A DNA stretch of 64,000 nt from Pandoraea capi (GCF_902459735.1 NZ_CABPRV010000003.1:124001-188000); one strand, 5' to 3'. Counted from the first letter of the stretch, positions 51,172-60,654 are shown. Made by a program: numbers and translations. The notes: generated by a model from the sequence alone, not told the origin.

Positions 51172-51528
51172 ATGGATTCTTCCAAACCCACCGATTCCGC
51201 CACGCCCGCCAACACCGATCAAACCGCACAGGCCAGCGAGGTCTACCTGCGCCTGCTCGGCGAAACCGCCAAGATCGACTGGAAGGATCTGGAATCGTTC
51301 TTCGCGCGCGGTGTCCTGCTGTTCGTCTCGCCCGGCGTCGATCTGGTCTCGGTCGCCGAAGCCGTCGCCAATGACGACAAGACAACCGTCACGCAATGGC
51401 TGACGTCCGGCATGGTGCAGCGCATGCAAGCCGAACAAGCCGCCGATTTCGCCGCGCGTACGCCGGAATTGTGGGCCGTCGTCGTGGCGCCGTGGGTGCT
51501 CGTGCAAGAGCGCGGCACCGCCGCCTGA
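51172..51528 (+). CDS. DUF2288 family protein
   Basis: 118 residues from the ATG at 51172. After an unstructured start the DUF2288 core is clear: VYLRLLGETAKIDWKDLESF, FARGVLLFVSPGVDLVSVAE, AVANDDKTTVTQWLTSGMVQ and ELWAVVVAPWVLVQE. The family is widespread in proteobacteria and cyanobacteria; function unknown. It converges on the next gene (51630-52013). Confidence 0.88.
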   Translation: MDSSKPTDSATPANTDQTAQASEVYLRLLGETAKIDWKDLESFFARGVLLFVSPGVDLVSVAEAVANDDKTTVTQWLTSGMVQRMQAEQAADFAARTPELWAVVVAPWVLVQERGTAA

Positions 51529-51629
51529 TCCTTCCAGACGTAGCAACCGCAGGCAATGCGCGTCGATTTCCAAGACGCGCGCGCCGCCGCGTTGTGATGC
51601 GTCCGCGCGGCGCATCCATCCGTGTCGTT

Positions 51630-52013
51630 TTACTCGGTGATGCCCGCCTCGACGAGGCGTCGCGTGCAATCCTCCAGCAGATCCTGCGCCACGACCGACG
51701 CGTAGGCATAGTCCGCGTCGAGCGATTCCGTCATTTCATGTGCGGTGTACAGGCCGGCTTCCCGCGAAAGCGTACCGGCCAGTTCGCGCGCGAAGTCGTC
51801 GCTCAGCGACGAAAGCAGACGCCGCTCGTCGAGCGGCAGTTGCAGCTTCGAGCGCGACAGCCACATCTGCGCCAGCGTGGCCCCCTGCTTGTCAGTCATC
51901 CATTGCCCATGCTCGTAGAACGCTGACAAGCGCTCGGCCGTCAGCGCGAACAGCAGCGCGCGGCGGGTGTTGAAATTCAGACGAATCGGTTGATTAGGTG
52001 TGGCTTCCGGCAT
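51630..52013 (-). CDS. Conserved hypothetical protein
   Basis: 127 residues from the ATG at 52013. Mostly helical: IRLNFNTRRALLFALTAERL, SAFYEHGQWMTDKQGATLAQ, MWLSRSKLQLPLDERRLLSS and YASVVAQDLLEDCTRRLVEA. No signal, membrane segment or known motif. The frame is open upstream to 52436 but overlaps the LysR gene there, so the later ATG is taken. Confidence 0.7.
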   Translation of the reverse strand: MPEATPNQPIRLNFNTRRALLFALTAERLSAFYEHGQWMTDKQGATLAQMWLSRSKLQLPLDERRLLSSLSDDFARELAGTLSREAGLYTAHEMTESLDADYAYASVVAQDLLEDCTRRLVEAGITE

Positions 52014-52081
52014 GACGGCACCCGCAATTAGCGGACTTAAAAAGGGGGATGAAATGGGGGATGAGATCAGCGGCAAAGGTA

Positions 52082-52987
52082 TCACGCGAAGAGCCGCAGC
52101 AGCGCGTTGCGCGCATGTCGGATCAGGTCGGTTTCGTCGGCGCGCCCCGGCAGCAGGTGGAATTCCGCGCGCGGCAACGGCGGCAGGCCGAGCGACGGCG
52201 GGCACACGATCAGGTCCGGCGTGAGTGCCGATTCGTTCAGGCATGAGATGCCCAGACCCGCGCCGAGCGCCAACTGCATGCCGGCCACGCCCGCCGCCGA
52301 GTGCGAAACGCGATATGCTACCTTGTGCCGCTCCAGCACGTTGACGACGAGCGTTTGCAGCGCACAGGGGCGCGGCAGCGTCACCAGCGGAAGCGGCGCG
52401 TCGACCGGCTGGGCCAGTGTCGACGACATGGCCCACACGAGACGCTCGCGCCGCACCAGCGTGGCCGATGTGCCCGGCGTTGCCGCGTCGCCCGTGACGT
52501 CGTCACCCTGACTCACATCCTCATTGAGCAGACGCAACGCCAGCCCCACGTCGAAATGCTCCCCGGTCAGCGCGGTGCGCTCGATCTGCGAGCTTTGCAT
52601 CGCGCTGACGTGGAGCCGCAAACGTGGGTAGAGATTCGTGAAGCGCTTGAGCACGCGGCCAACGTCGTGCGGACGGTAGTAGTCGGTGATGGCGATGCGC
52701 AATTCGCCGTCGAGCAACACACCCTGAAGGTCTTCGAACGCCGCTTCGGACAGCGCCGCGATCTGACGCGCATAGCCGACCAGCCGCGTGCCCGCAGGGG
52801 TCGGACGCATGCCCTTGCGCGAACGCACCAGCAACGGTTGCCCGGCCCGTTCCTCAAGCTTCTTGAGTTGCTCGCTCACGGTCGACTGGGACAGGTAGAC
52901 CTGCTCTGCCGCCGCTGAAATGCTGCCGGCATCGTGAATGGCGATAAACGTGCGTAACTGTGTCAGATCGAAGGCGCGGGCATTCAT
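52082..52987 (-). CDS. LysR-type transcriptional regulator
   Basis: 301 residues from the ATG at 52987. The winged helix-turn-helix is at residues 5-65 (FDLTQLRTFIAIHDAGSISA, AAEQVYLSQSTVSEQLKKLE). The effector domain (GELRIAITDYYRPHDVGRVL, HVSAMQSSQIERTALTGEHF, DVGLALRL) is of the NodD/IrgB-like kind that regulates transport and catabolic genes. It is divergent from an MFS transporter, which is its likely target. Ligand unknown. Confidence 0.88.
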   Translation of the reverse strand: MNARAFDLTQLRTFIAIHDAGSISAAAEQVYLSQSTVSEQLKKLEERAGQPLLVRSRKGMRPTPAGTRLVGYARQIAALSEAAFEDLQGVLLDGELRIAITDYYRPHDVGRVLKRFTNLYPRLRLHVSAMQSSQIERTALTGEHFDVGLALRLLNEDVSQGDDVTGDAATPGTSATLVRRERLVWAMSSTLAQPVDAPLPLVTLPRPCALQTLVVNVLERHKVAYRVSHSAAGVAGMQLALGAGLGISCLNESALTPDLIVCPPSLGLPPLPRAEFHLLPGRADETDLIRHARNALLRLFA

Positions 52988-53312
52988 GGCGGCTCTCTGG
53001 AAATAGGGCATCGACGCTCAGGCGGGACGCCGGGACAAGCGGTGCCGGACATGACATCGGGGACGACCCCGCGGGCGGTGTCATCCTCAACGGATCGTGC
53101 GCCGGCCGAGGGACGAAGCGTGGCGATCCGTGCCCTTCTGAGTTAATCCGGAAAACACGATATAAGTCATCGAATTTTCCCGCTTTTCCGATGAATTGTA
53201 CCTCCGTACGATGCGGAGCATGGCGTCCCGATCCCATGCATAGGTGTGAGGGGGGATGCCGCTGACTTCCTCCTCCTGAGTCGCGACTTCACCGCCGCGC
53301 ATCGTGTCACAC
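52988..53312. other. Divergent promoter region LysR / MFS
   Basis: 325 bp. The middle (53145-53215) is AT-richer and contains TCATCGAA and TTCCGATGAA, a loose inverted pair that may belong to a LysR site. No gene is seen. Confidence 0.4.
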
Positions 53313-54692
53313 ATGAACGAACGTCTATGTACTGCGCCCGCCGCGTCGGCCAACGCAGCGGCGAACCACCGTCCCGCGGCTGCGGCCCCGGAAGCTACCC
53401 CTCACCCTCCGCACGTCAGCCAGGGCCTCGGACGTAACCATCGCTGGAAGGTGCTCGGCGTGGGCGTCGCGGCCAATGGCAGTTTCGCGGCCGCCATGGG
53501 TGGCATTCCCGCCACCGCCGTGCAGATGCGAAGCGATTACGCGCTGGCGACCGGTGATCTCGGCCTCGTGCTGGGCATGATCGGCCTCGGGATCGCCGTC
53601 TCAGAACTGCCGTGGGGCATGCTGACCGACCGCTGGGGCGACCGGCGGGTATTGCTCGTCGGATTGCTGGTGACGGCGGCGGCGCTGCTGGGACTCGGCC
53701 TGTGGGGGGTGCCGACGGCGCATTTCATCCCGTCGATGCCGACGCTCGCGGTCGGCATGCTGGCCATCGGGGTGCTCGGCGGCAGCGTGAACGGGTCGAG
53801 CGGGCGCGCCGTCATGCGCTGGTTCCACGACAGTGAGCGCGGACTGGCGATGAGCGTGCGGCAGTGCGCCGTGCCCATGGGGAGCGGCATCGGCGCGCTG
53901 ATCCTGCCGGGCACCGCGTTGCACTTTGGCTTCGGCGCGGTGTTCGTCGGGCTTGCCGTGGCCTGCGTTGCGGCGGCGGGAATGGCATGGCTGTGGTTGC
54001 TCGAACCGCCGGAGGAGCCGCATGAGACGGCGCGAGCCGTCGGCACCGCAGCGGGCGCGTCAGGCACATATCGCGCCGCCAACTACTCGCCCCTGCGCGA
54101 CGCCCGTCTGCTGAGCACTGCGCTGGGCATGGCCGTGCTGTGCATGCCGCAGGTCGCCGTGGTGACGTTCGGGACGGTGTTTCTCCATGACTTTGCCCAC
54201 GTGAACGTGCTGACCATCTCGCTCACGCTCGGGGCGGTGCAGACGGGCGCCGCGATCACTCGCGTATGGAGCGGACGCTTCACCGATAAGCGTCGCAATC
54301 GTCCCGCCTATCTGCGTGCGTGTACGGTGGCCGTGGGCGTCGTGTTCGCGATGCTGGGGTTGCTCGTGGCGCTGCTTTCGATGCGTCCGGACTGGCTGGC
54401 CCACGGCACGCCGTTGATGATCGCGCTGCTGATTGCGGGCGGCGTGGTGGCGTCGGCGTGGCATGGCGTGGCCTTCACGGAGCTGGCGACGCTGGCCGGC
54501 GCATCCCGTGCCGGGACGGCGCTGGGCATCGGCAACACGGGCGTCTTCATGACGATGTTCCTCACGCCGCTATCGATTCCGGTGCTGCTCTCGATTGGCG
54601 GCTGGGGGCTCGTCTGGGCGGGTGGTCTGATCTGCGCCGCGCTGGCCTGGCCGCTCTTCGTCTGGTCGCATCGCGAGCGTAAGCCCGCCTGA
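53313..54692 (+). CDS. MFS transporter
   Basis: 459 residues from the ATG at 53313 (a GTG at 53304 is also in frame). An Ala/Pro-rich tail of about 45 residues precedes 12 membrane segments. Loop 2-3 carries PWGMLTDRWGDRRVLLVGL, and the fourth segment region is GSSGRAVMRWFHDSERGLAM, SVRQCAVPMGSGIGALILPG. Loop 8-9 has RVWSGRFTDKRRNRPAYLRA. The group is like CynX/NimT and related exporters or anion carriers; substrate not predictable. It is divergent from the LysR gene at 52082-52987. Confidence 0.88.
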   Translation: MNERLCTAPAASANAAANHRPAAAAPEATPHPPHVSQGLGRNHRWKVLGVGVAANGSFAAAMGGIPATAVQMRSDYALATGDLGLVLGMIGLGIAVSELPWGMLTDRWGDRRVLLVGLLVTAAALLGLGLWGVPTAHFIPSMPTLAVGMLAIGVLGGSVNGSSGRAVMRWFHDSERGLAMSVRQCAVPMGSGIGALILPGTALHFGFGAVFVGLAVACVAAAGMAWLWLLEPPEEPHETARAVGTAAGASGTYRAANYSPLRDARLLSTALGMAVLCMPQVAVVTFGTVFLHDFAHVNVLTISLTLGAVQTGAAITRVWSGRFTDKRRNRPAYLRACTVAVGVVFAMLGLLVALLSMRPDWLAHGTPLMIALLIAGGVVASAWHGVAFTELATLAGASRAGTALGIGNTGVFMTMFLTPLSIPVLLSIGGWGLVWAGGLICAALAWPLFVWSHRERKPA

Positions 54693-54734
54693 GTGTCCCG
54701 CCGCTGGTTGGTGTCGACCAACGGCGGCGATGTC

Positions 54735-55088
54735 TCAACAGGACAGGTGCACGTTGTCCACGAGGAAATCGAGAAACGCGCGAACGCGCGCGGGCAAGTG
54801 ACCGCCCTGTCCGACATAGACCGCGTGTACCGGCTCGAGATCGCCGGGGTCGTAGTCTTCGAGCACGGTGACGAGGCGGCCGTCGCGCAGATCGGCGTCG
54901 ACGTGATAACGCGAATGGCGCGCCACGCCAACGCCCTGAAGCGCGAGCTTGCGCATGGTTTCACCGTCGCTCACGAGCAGATTGCCGGCAGGCGGGTACA
55001 ACGTGACACCGCCCGCGCCGTCGCGAAACGGCAACCCTTCGATGTGACGCTCGAAATTGAACGCCATGACGTTGTGAGCCTGACGCGA
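54735..55088 (-). pseudogene. Remnant of a LysR-type regulator (C-terminal third)
   Basis: About 117 codons that match the end of a LysR effector domain: AHNVMAFNFERHIEGLPFRD, NLLVSDGETMRKLALQGVGV, RLVTVLEDYDPGDLEPVHAV, then RVRAFLDFLVDNVHL. The DNA-binding domain and the first part of the effector domain are missing; the frame instead runs antisense-like across the modE gene. The remnant abuts the modE stop codon (55118), so a deletion or insertion joined modE to a former LysR gene. Confidence 0.75.
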
Positions 55089-55117
55089 CACGGCGTCGGG
55101 CGATCTTCCGATGGGTT

Positions 55118-55969
55118 TCAGGCCATCACGCCGATGATGACGCTGACGGCGGCGAACGCGGCGGTTGCGCCGACACCGACCGTCAGGCCCCGCGCGGTGA
55201 GCGTCTCCTGCGGCATGACGGCGGCGAGCCGGGTGCCGCCGGGCAGCGCGAGTATCACTTCGGCCTGCCCCGCGTCGTCGGCAATGGCGTCTACCGTCCC
55301 GGACAGACGATTGGCCGTCGGCAGCCCGGCGAGGTCGGCCCCGCGTGCGACCTCGATCCAGGGCGCCTTGATGAGGGCGAACGCCTGTCCGCCCGTCGCC
55401 AGCCCGAGCGATTGGGCGCTGTGGTGCGTGAGCGATGCGGTAATCGCTTCGCCGCCGGGCAGTGTCAGCGTGACTTCGTCGTTCACACCGCAGCGCCGGA
55501 TCCCGGTGATCGTTCCGTGCAATTGGTTGCGCGCACTGGTCTGAAGCCCGAGCCGTGCGATGACCGGCCACTGCTCGTCGAAATGCTCCAGATCGTTGGC
55601 TACCCGCGCGAGAAACTGCTGCTGGGCGGCTTCCACGGCCCGAAACGCGGCCACCAGCTTCGCGCCGCGCGCGGTGAGGCGCGTGCCGCCACCGCCGCGT
55701 CCGCCGGTGCTGCGCGCGACCAGCGGCTCGCCCGCGAGCTGGTTCATGGCGTCCACGGCATCCCATGCGGCCTTGTAACTCATACCGGCGGCCTTTGCGG
55801 CAGCGGTGATCGACCCATGCGAGGCAATGTGTTCGAGCAACGCGATCCGGGCTTGTCCGCCAAGCGACGATGCACCGCGATGCAGCCACAGCGATCCGCT
55901 GACTTGCAGGGCGTCGCTCGTCTCGTTGCGCAAAAAATTATCCGGTGTTGAAGACGGTTCGGAAACCAT
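55118..55969 (-). CDS. ModE-type molybdate-responsive regulator
   Basis: 283 residues from the ATG at 55969. The ModE winged helix is at about residues 25-110 (RIALLEHIASHGSITAAAKA, AGMSYKAAWDAVDAMNQLAG, RSTGGRGGGGTRLTARG). Two mop/TOBE domains follow (RNQLHGTITGIRRCGVNDEV, and ANRLSGTVDAIADDAGQAEV), which bind molybdate or tungstate. ModE represses molybdate uptake genes and activates Mo-enzyme genes. No mod transport genes are in the window, so its targets lie elsewhere. A LysR remnant follows directly. Confidence 0.9.
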   Translation of the reverse strand: MVSEPSSTPDNFLRNETSDALQVSGSLWLHRGASSLGGQARIALLEHIASHGSITAAAKAAGMSYKAAWDAVDAMNQLAGEPLVARSTGGRGGGGTRLTARGAKLVAAFRAVEAAQQQFLARVANDLEHFDEQWPVIARLGLQTSARNQLHGTITGIRRCGVNDEVTLTLPGGEAITASLTHHSAQSLGLATGGQAFALIKAPWIEVARGADLAGLPTANRLSGTVDAIADDAGQAEVILALPGGTRLAAVMPQETLTARGLTVGVGATAAFAAVSVIIGVMA

Positions 55970-56262
55970 AATGATTTTTTCGATCAAACACAGCAGGTGG
56001 CCGCATTGTAGAGGGTGGGCGAACCAGTCGGAACGACGGCTGGCCGGGGAACTGTTGCGGCGCACCAACGAAGCGCGCTTCGAACGTCCGTTTGGGGGAC
56101 GAATGGGGGACGTTTCTCCTCTACATTGAATTTGCCGCATGCCCCCCCAATGCCGGTTCGTATTGCTTCAGGCGCCGAAGTATTCAGGCCTGACGCGGGA
56201 TGACCGGGAATGCGACGTTTACCGAAGTGCCCACTCACCTGACACAACAGAAACGGGGTGAA

Positions 56263-56499
56263 ATGATGCGCGTCAGGAATATCAAGGAAACGGTTGACGG
56301 GGCTCGATACTATCGTCTGGTTCGCACGCTGCCGAACGGCAAGCGACATCAGATGCAAATCTCTTTCTCCGCGGGTGAAATGCGCTTCAGAAGTTTCGTC
56401 GCGCAGCGATTGTGGCTGCTGCGCGCCGAAATGCGAGACAGCACACGGGCGGCTGCTGCGCCCGCGCCACGCAGCAACATGCCGCAGTTAGTCTTCTGA
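56263..56499 (+). CDS. Small unknown basic protein
   Basis: About 78 residues (second ATG at 56266; frame open from 56200). MRVRNIKETVDGARYYRLVR is followed by TLPNGKRHQMQISFSAGEMR, FRSFVAQRLWLLRAEMRD. It reads like a compact beta-alpha DNA- or RNA-binding domain similar in flavour to phage AbrB or Arc-type small proteins, but I cannot name it. An Ala/Pro tail ends the chain. Confidence 0.45.
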   Translation: MMRVRNIKETVDGARYYRLVRTLPNGKRHQMQISFSAGEMRFRSFVAQRLWLLRAEMRDSTRAAAAPAPRSNMPQLVF

Positions 56500-56586
56500 T
56501 CCGACTGTGGTATCGCCGGACAAAGCGCCGGGCCGGTGTTTTCACGGGTCTGGCGCTTTCGTCGTGTCTGCATTCCCTGCATTTCT

Positions 56587-58206
56587 CTAGCCTGCCTTAC
56601 GTGGCGTAAGCGGCGTGACGGGCGACGTCGCCTTTGTCGCCGAACCGTGCTTCACCGCCCTGAGTCCCGTGCCTGCGTGAGCGATCGCGTATTGCACCAG
56701 TTCATCGAACGCAATCGGACGGGCGAACAGATACCCCTGTGCATAAGTGACGTTACGGGTACGCAGGTAACTCGCTTGCATCTCGTTCTCGACCCCTTCC
56801 GCCACGATCGTCATGTCCAGCCGCTCGGCCAGATGGATGATGGAGTCGCAGATGTTGCGCGTGACCACGTCGTCTTCCGTCACGGGCAGGAATTCCTTGT
56901 CGATCTTCAGATAGTTGAAGTCGTAACGCTTCAGATACCCGATGGAATTGTTCTCGGCGCCGAAGTCGTCCAGTGCGGTTTCGATGCCGCGCCGCTGAAG
57001 CTCGGCCATCACGTTGCGCGCGGCGGCCGTGTCGCGAATCACATACCGCTCGGTGATTTCGGCGACCATCGGATACGTGTTGTTCAGCGAGCCGTAATAG
57101 CGCTCGATATCGTGAAGGATGGTGGTGTCGCGCAGGTGCCGCTCGGCGAGATTGATGCCGATGTGAAAGCCTTGCGGCAGCGCCCCCTTCGCGACGTCGT
57201 TGCGAATCTGGCGCAATAGCGAACGTGTGAGCTCGACGATCAGGCCGTTGTCTTCGGCAATGGGGATGAAGGCGTCCGGGCGCACCAGTCCGGCCACGGG
57301 GTGATGCCAGCGCATGAGTGCTTCGGCGCCTGCGCAACGCCCGGAGGCCAGCTCCATGACCGGCTGGTAATACACCTTGAATTCGTTGCGCTTGATGCCG
57401 TGCGCGATCTGCCGCTTCATGAACTGCGCCGGACCGAGATGGCGGAACGTCAGGATCCCCAGCAAGAACGCCACGATGCCGCCGAATGCCAGGAAGATGG
57501 GCACTTGCTGCGTTGCCAGCGATTGCATCAGCGACGGGCTGCCCGCCAGCGACGTCGTAAAGTGTTCGGACACCAGCGAGACCTGCGCCCCGCGCGTCGC
57601 AATCCCCGCCGATTCCAGGTGCGGGCCTTCCGAGGTGAGCGCGACGTTGCCCACGGTCATGGCCGTCCAGGCCAGATCGCTGTTCTTGACGCTGTGCAGC
57701 GTCTCGGTGAGATAGATGCCGTCGACAAAGCCGAGCACGCCGTCGGTGGCGGACGTCGGCACATAGAGCGCCAGCGCAGGTGTGTCGCGCACGTAGGGCG
57801 AACCGCCCACGAGCAGCGTTCGCGTACCGGTGAGCATCGGCACGAGATCCGCCGGCAGGGGCATATTCAGGGCGGCGTCGGTACGAATGACAGACGAGCA
57901 ATAGAGCTGCCCGCGCGAGACGAGCCAGATGGAGCGGAAATAGGGACTGAGGGTGCCGGCGGCCTGAAGCGACGTGCTGACCTCGCTGCACGAGCGCCCT
58001 ACCCAGGGCGTGGCGCCGCGCAACGTGTTTTCGGCTTGGGAGACGATGCGTTCGAGGGCGTCGCGCTGACGCTCCGCTTCCTCCTGAAGGATCGACTGCG
58101 ACATGTGATAGATGCGCAGCCAGCCCAGAAACAGGACGACAGCCAGCGTGACCGCCACGACAAGTCCGGTCACCAGCCACTGCACGACTCTGGAGTGTTG
58201 AATCAT
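56587..58206 (-). CDS. CSS-motif EAL-domain cyclic-di-GMP phosphodiesterase
   Basis: 539 residues from the ATG at 58206. A membrane segment (about 8-30) leads to a periplasmic domain of about 200 residues with the CSS motif (C73 and C103-S104-S105 in LYCSSV), then a second membrane segment (about 225-245) and a cytoplasmic EAL domain. The catalytic set looks complete: EALMRWHHPVAGLV, GINLAERHLRD, EITERYV, DDFGAENNSIGYLKRYDFNY, IDKEF and EGVENEMQASYLR with the final Gln. CSS-EAL proteins sense redox or ligand through the periplasmic Cys pair and degrade c-di-GMP, changing motility or biofilm. Single gene. Confidence 0.93.
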   Translation of the reverse strand: MIQHSRVVQWLVTGLVVAVTLAVVLFLGWLRIYHMSQSILQEEAERQRDALERIVSQAENTLRGATPWVGRSCSEVSTSLQAAGTLSPYFRSIWLVSRGQLYCSSVIRTDAALNMPLPADLVPMLTGTRTLLVGGSPYVRDTPALALYVPTSATDGVLGFVDGIYLTETLHSVKNSDLAWTAMTVGNVALTSEGPHLESAGIATRGAQVSLVSEHFTTSLAGSPSLMQSLATQQVPIFLAFGGIVAFLLGILTFRHLGPAQFMKRQIAHGIKRNEFKVYYQPVMELASGRCAGAEALMRWHHPVAGLVRPDAFIPIAEDNGLIVELTRSLLRQIRNDVAKGALPQGFHIGINLAERHLRDTTILHDIERYYGSLNNTYPMVAEITERYVIRDTAAARNVMAELQRRGIETALDDFGAENNSIGYLKRYDFNYLKIDKEFLPVTEDDVVTRNICDSIIHLAERLDMTIVAEGVENEMQASYLRTRNVTYAQGYLFARPIAFDELVQYAIAHAGTGLRAVKHGSATKATSPVTPLTPRKAG

Positions 58207-58661
58207 GTTTGCTGCCAACCAAGGGAGGAGTGGGGCCCTACGTGTACTGCGGTGCATTGCGATGCACGGCGTGTTGCACGGCACAACTCGTCATTTGACT
58301 CTACACGAATCCCTGACGGTGTCCGACCCCCGATAAACCCGCACAACGCCCGGCAGACGTGCGTGAACGGCGCGCGCCAGGCATGCGTGAGATGGCCTTC
58401 CGGCGGCCATCCGCCGCCCTGCAACGTGGCGTTGATGCCGCATTTCGCGTGGCACTCGGATGGCGTAATCGCGACAAAACTTGGCGTAACGGCGATTTAC
58501 GCATGCTCTACACTTCACTCATTAACTTTCCGGCAGAAATTGGGATCAATCCCAACTTTCCTGCATAGATTGGTCGACGCGCCCGGCATTGAGCGGCGCA
58601 GACCAGCGTAGACCGGAGAGCACACGTTTTCCCAAGCCTTTGACGTCAATTCATCCATCCC
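58207..58661. other. Intergenic region EAL / MFS (fsr)
   Basis: 455 bp between divergent genes. It contains the palindrome at 58540-58555 with a direct repeat on either side; otherwise no gene. Confidence 0.5.
58540..58555. promoter_or_regulatory. Palindrome upstream of the fosmidomycin-resistance-type pump
   Basis: TTGGGATCAATCCCAA has perfect 7-bp arms with a CA centre, 106 bp before the MFS start. AACTTTCC(G/T)GCA occurs at 58524-58535 and again at 58554-58565, flanking it. It is a probable operator; the regulator is unknown. Confidence 0.5.
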
Positions 58662-59897
58662 ATGTCGAGTCAACCTGCCACGTCCCTCCCCGGCGCCAGC
58701 GCGTCGGCCGTGCAGGGCACCGCGTTTCGCGTGCTGTCTGCCATCAGCTTCTCCCACTTGCTCAACGACATGATCCAGTCGTTGATCCTTGCCATCTACC
58801 CGCTGCTCAAGTCCGGCTTCCATCTGAGCTTCGGACAGGTGGGGTTGATTACGTTGACGTACCAGATCACGGCGTCGCTGCTGCAACCGCTCGTCGGTCT
58901 GTACACGGACAAGCACCCCAAGCCTTACTCGCTGCCGGTCGGCATGGGCTTCACGCTCGTGGGGCTGTTGCTGCTGGCGGTGGCGCCGAACTTCGGCATG
59001 CTGCTCGTGGCGGCCGCGCTCGTGGGCATGGGCTCGTCGGTGTTCCATCCGGAGTCGTCGCGTGTGGCGCGCATGGCCTCGGGCGGACGTCACGGCATGG
59101 CGCAGTCGTTCTTCCAGGTCGGCGGTAACGTCGGCTCGTCGCTCGGCCCGTTACTGGCAGCGCTGATCATCGTGCCGAACGGCCGTGGCAGCGTGGCGTG
59201 GTTCTCGGTGGCGGCGCTCGTCGCGATCTTCGTGCTGTATCACGTGAGCCGCTGGTACGCGGTGCAACGCGCAGCGAGCAAGGGCAAGCCGGCGGCGCGC
59301 CGGGGCGGCACCGTGCATCTGTCGCAGGGCAAGGTGCTGTTTGCCATCGGCATTCTGCTGGTGCTGATCTTCTCGAAGTACTTCTACCTCGCGAGCATCA
59401 GCAGCTACTTCACGTTCTATCTGATCAGCAAGTTCCACGTGTCGGTGCAGAGCGCGCAGGTGCATCTGTTCGTCTTCCTGTTCGCCGTGGCGGCCGGCAC
59501 GATGATCGGCGGTCCGCTGGGCGACAAGATCGGCCGCAAGTATGTGATCTGGGGCTCGATCCTCGGCGCGGCGCCGTTCACGCTGATGCTGCCGTACGCC
59601 AATCTGTTCTGGACCGGCATTCTGACGGTGCTCATCGGCCTGATTCTCGCCTCGGCGTTCTCGGCGATTCTGGTCTACGCGCAGGAGCTGATGCCGGGCA
59701 AGGTCGGCACCGTGTCGGGGCTGTTCTTCGGCTTCGCGTTCGGGATGGGGGGCGTGGGCGCCGCCGTGCTCGGCCAGTTGGCCGACTCCACGAGCATCGA
59801 CTTCGTTTATCACGTGTGCGCATTCCTGCCGCTGCTGGGGATCGTGACGGTGCTCCTGCCGGACGTCGAAGGACACAAGAAGACGGCCGCCGCTTAA
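58662..59897 (+). CDS. MFS transporter of the fosmidomycin resistance (Fsr) type
   Basis: 411 residues with 12 membrane segments. It matches the Fsr branch: FRVLSAISFSHLLNDMIQSL, AIYPLLKSGFHLSFGQVGLI, TLTYQITASLLQPLVGLYTD, AALVGMGSSVFHPESSRVAR and AQSFFQVGGNVGSSLGPLLA. The Asn-Asp in SHLLNDM and the conserved FHPE stretch are diagnostic. The family exports fosmidomycin and other compounds. A palindrome upstream suggests regulation; a terminator follows. Confidence 0.92.
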   Translation: MSSQPATSLPGASASAVQGTAFRVLSAISFSHLLNDMIQSLILAIYPLLKSGFHLSFGQVGLITLTYQITASLLQPLVGLYTDKHPKPYSLPVGMGFTLVGLLLLAVAPNFGMLLVAAALVGMGSSVFHPESSRVARMASGGRHGMAQSFFQVGGNVGSSLGPLLAALIIVPNGRGSVAWFSVAALVAIFVLYHVSRWYAVQRAASKGKPAARRGGTVHLSQGKVLFAIGILLVLIFSKYFYLASISSYFTFYLISKFHVSVQSAQVHLFVFLFAVAAGTMIGGPLGDKIGRKYVIWGSILGAAPFTLMLPYANLFWTGILTVLIGLILASAFSAILVYAQELMPGKVGTVSGLFFGFAFGMGGVGAAVLGQLADSTSIDFVYHVCAFLPLLGIVTVLLPDVEGHKKTAAA

Positions 59898-59950
59898 GCG
59901 AACGGCATGACCTGACTTCACGTCGGTCGTGTCAGAACACGGCAACGAAA

Positions 59951-59985
59951 AACGCCGGCCCGAAAACTCGGAGCCGGCGTTTTTT
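59951..59985. terminator. Bidirectional-type terminator
   Basis: AACGCCGGC (59951-59959) pairs perfectly with GCCGGCGTT (59973-59981), followed by T residues (59980-59985) and preceded by A residues. It lies between the pump gene and the converging secreted-protein gene. Confidence 0.85.
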
Positions 59986-60028
59986 GTCTGGACAGACGTG
60001 TCGCCGTAGACCGGCGAGCCGTCCTGAA

Positions 60029-60442
60029 TTACGGCGTGCCGCGCTTTTGCAGTTCCCAGCGGGCTTTCTCGTTCGCCTTGCACGCGGGCAGCTTGAGCGT
60101 GACTTCCTGACCCTTGGCCGTGAGCAGCACGACCAGATCGCGACACGTCCTGTCGCCGTCTTTCTGGGTGTTGGTCGGCGTGATTTGTGCGGCGATGGCA
60201 ACCGGGTTGCGCGTGCCCTGGTTGGTCCACTCGGTGGTGTCGTTGTCCTGCTTTTCTTCGAGCACGACGCGGGCGGCCTTGGCGAACGACTCGTTGTCCG
60301 CCTTGCGCAGGTAGGCCAGCGGCGAGTTGCTCATGAAGGAGAGGTTCGACGCGGCGAACGCGGGCGCGGCCACGCCGGCGCCAATGGCGAGCGCGGTGCC
60401 GAGCACCAGCGAGCGGGCGCGAGAGGAGCGGATAAGCGACAT
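60029..60442 (-). CDS. Small periplasmic protein, RT0821/Lpp0805-like
   Basis: 137 residues. A signal peptide (SSRARSLVLGTALAIGAGVA, then APAFA) leads to a mature domain of about 105 residues. The stretch ARVVLEEKQDNDTTEWTNQG, followed by PTNTQKDGDRTCRDLVVLLT and LKLPACKANEKARWELQKRG, resembles the C-terminal 17-kDa-surface-antigen-like domain with its two Cys residues and terminal W. Function unknown; probably periplasmic. Confidence 0.8.
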   Translation of the reverse strand: MSLIRSSRARSLVLGTALAIGAGVAAPAFAASNLSFMSNSPLAYLRKADNESFAKAARVVLEEKQDNDTTEWTNQGTRNPVAIAAQITPTNTQKDGDRTCRDLVVLLTAKGQEVTLKLPACKANEKARWELQKRGTP

Positions 60443-60654
60443 TCGGAGTCCTTGGTATTGTCGACGGGGACGAAGCCTGCGCGATGCCGTGCCGGATGAT
60501 GCCTTGGATCGGTTCGTCGGGCACGGCCGCAGGGAGCACGTCGATCATAAAAGAATCTGACGACGGCGTCATCTCAGCAGGATGGCGCTACTGCCTGCCA
60601 TCGGGTGGCATCGACGCCCCGCGGCAGGCATTTCGCAGACATCGCCCGGACCGA

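Noticed and set aside
54735-55889. 384-codon minus-strand frame
   Set aside because: Only the last third looks like protein (LysR remnant); the rest is an alternate frame of modE.
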